DNA from: RGIG5579 sp045541915 | GTDB lineage: Bacteria > Bacillota > Clostridia > Oscillospirales > SIG627 | Reading direction: 5' to 3' | Assembly (NCBI GenBank): GCA_045541915.1 | Contig: JAZQJZ010000033.1 | Location: forward strand, 1-5,285 | Length of the DNA: 5,285 nucleotides | Notes under the pieces: generated by a model | The model's input: the letters and a program-made list of their open reading frames with translations, nothing else | Databases searched by the model: none | What the model was told of the DNA's origin: nothing | Shown here: piece by piece, positions 5,098 through 5,285 of the stretch | Layout: each line of letters starts with the position of its first letter | Numbering within the stretch: position 1 is the stretch's first letter | Made by a program: the position numbers and the translations under genes

Positions 5098-5124
5098 ATT
5101 ATACTGTGCATATTTACTTTTCAA
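5098..5124 (-). promoter_or_regulatory. Candidate minus-strand promoter reading into module copy 2
   Basis: On the minus strand a perfect TATAAT (5098-5103) has TTGAAA (5119-5124) 15 bases upstream, a shorter spacer than the ideal 17. Transcription would start near 5092, pass the ribosome site at 5051-5056 and the mini-ORF, and could end at the bidirectional terminator near 4878, giving an RNA of roughly 215 bases. Its -35 abuts that of the plus-strand promoter at 5113-5141, so the two probably compete. Confidence 0.4.
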
Positions 5125-5141
5125 CGCGCTTGTGTTACAAT
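5113..5141 (+). promoter_or_regulatory. Promoter of the gene starting at 5173
   Basis: TTTACT (5113-5118) lies 17 bases before TACAAT (5136-5141), which is preceded by TG at 5133-5134 as an extended -10. Transcription would start near 5148, about 25 bases ahead of the ATG, leaving room for the AAGGTG ribosome site. Confidence 0.6.
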
Positions 5142-5172
5142 GTAAAAAAAGTCAAAGAGGGCAAGGTGTACC

Positions 5173-5285
5173 ATGGAAGAATTCAATGCGTCGGAATACA
5201 AGAAACGGCTGTCAAGCGCCGTGTCATGCGAGTCCTGCGAGAAGGTCCCGCTCCCGAAGATAAAGAACAACGATCAATACGTAAG
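5173..5285 (+). CDS. 5' end of an unidentified gene (truncated by window end)
   Basis: An ATG at 5173 is preceded by AAGGTG (5163-5168) four bases upstream and a good promoter, and the frame stays open for 37 codons to the window edge. The visible peptide is hydrophilic and charged, with a Cys-Glu-Ser-Cys pair (Cys19, Cys22) and then VPLPKIKNND at 25-34. There is no signal peptide or membrane segment. The two cysteines could bind metal. A similar lead-in occurs before TIR-type SYSHKD segments in some Clostridia proteins, but no such motif is reached here, so I assign no function. The opposing frame at 5033-5263 lacks a ribosome site and is less likely. Confidence 0.6.
   Translation, partial: MEEFNASEYKKRLSSAVSCESCEKVPLPKIKNNDQYV

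Noticed and set aside
5033..5263. Plus-strand 76-codon frame overlapping the last gene
   Set aside because: It starts inside the repeat module, lies upstream of the promoter at 5113-5141 and has an Arg/Ser-rich nonsense tail. The frame at 5173 has a ribosome site and promoter.

Overview
The window looks like chromosomal DNA of a gut-type Firmicute of class Clostridia, probably near the Oscillospiraceae/Lachnospiraceae. The grounds are strong GGAGG-type ribosome sites, moderate GC, Bacillota-style promoters with extended -10 elements, a short peptide start like the sporulation regulator SpoVT, and GC-rich palindromic intergenic repeats. The lineage is inferred from style, not from a marker gene.

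Layout. Positions 1-371 carry no intact gene. They hold a nested palindrome, a complex copy of a dispersed repeat module (14-315), and a 48-base element (316-363) able to fold as a three-way junction. A tightly packed minus-strand operon runs from 3864 down to 372: a PhnP-type metallo-beta-lactamase-fold hydrolase, a cytoplasmic glycoside-hydrolase-like protein with a GH20-type N-terminal domain, and an N-acylglucosamine 2-epimerase family protein. Gaps are 13 and 9 bases. Divergent to it, across a 149-base control region, is an AraC-family regulator (4014-4892, plus) that appears to be made from a leaderless mRNA and ends inside a bidirectional terminator. Positions 4893-5172 hold a shorter copy of the repeat module (4951-5072) and back-to-back promoters. 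A further plus-strand gene starts at 5173 and runs off the window.

How the genes fit together. The AraC-type protein is the natural candidate controller of the divergent operon. Epimerase plus glycosidase-like protein suggests intracellular handling of an amino-sugar or related oligosaccharide; the PhnP-like enzyme adds a possible cyclic-phosphate or phosphodiester step. No transporter, sugar kinase, deaminase or lyase lies in the window, so the pathway cannot be closed here.

The most unusual signal is the pair of same-orientation repeat modules flanking the locus. Copy 1 aligns to copy 2 end to end if two blocks (73 and 110 bases) and one 3-base gap are allowed. Each carries a ribosome site and a mini-ORF on the minus strand beginning MKATG. 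After removing the 110-base block, which is bounded by a perfect 9-base direct repeat, both copies encode MKATGIVRRIE, and most base differences over that stretch are synonymous. That peptide start matches the SpoVT/AbrB N-terminus.
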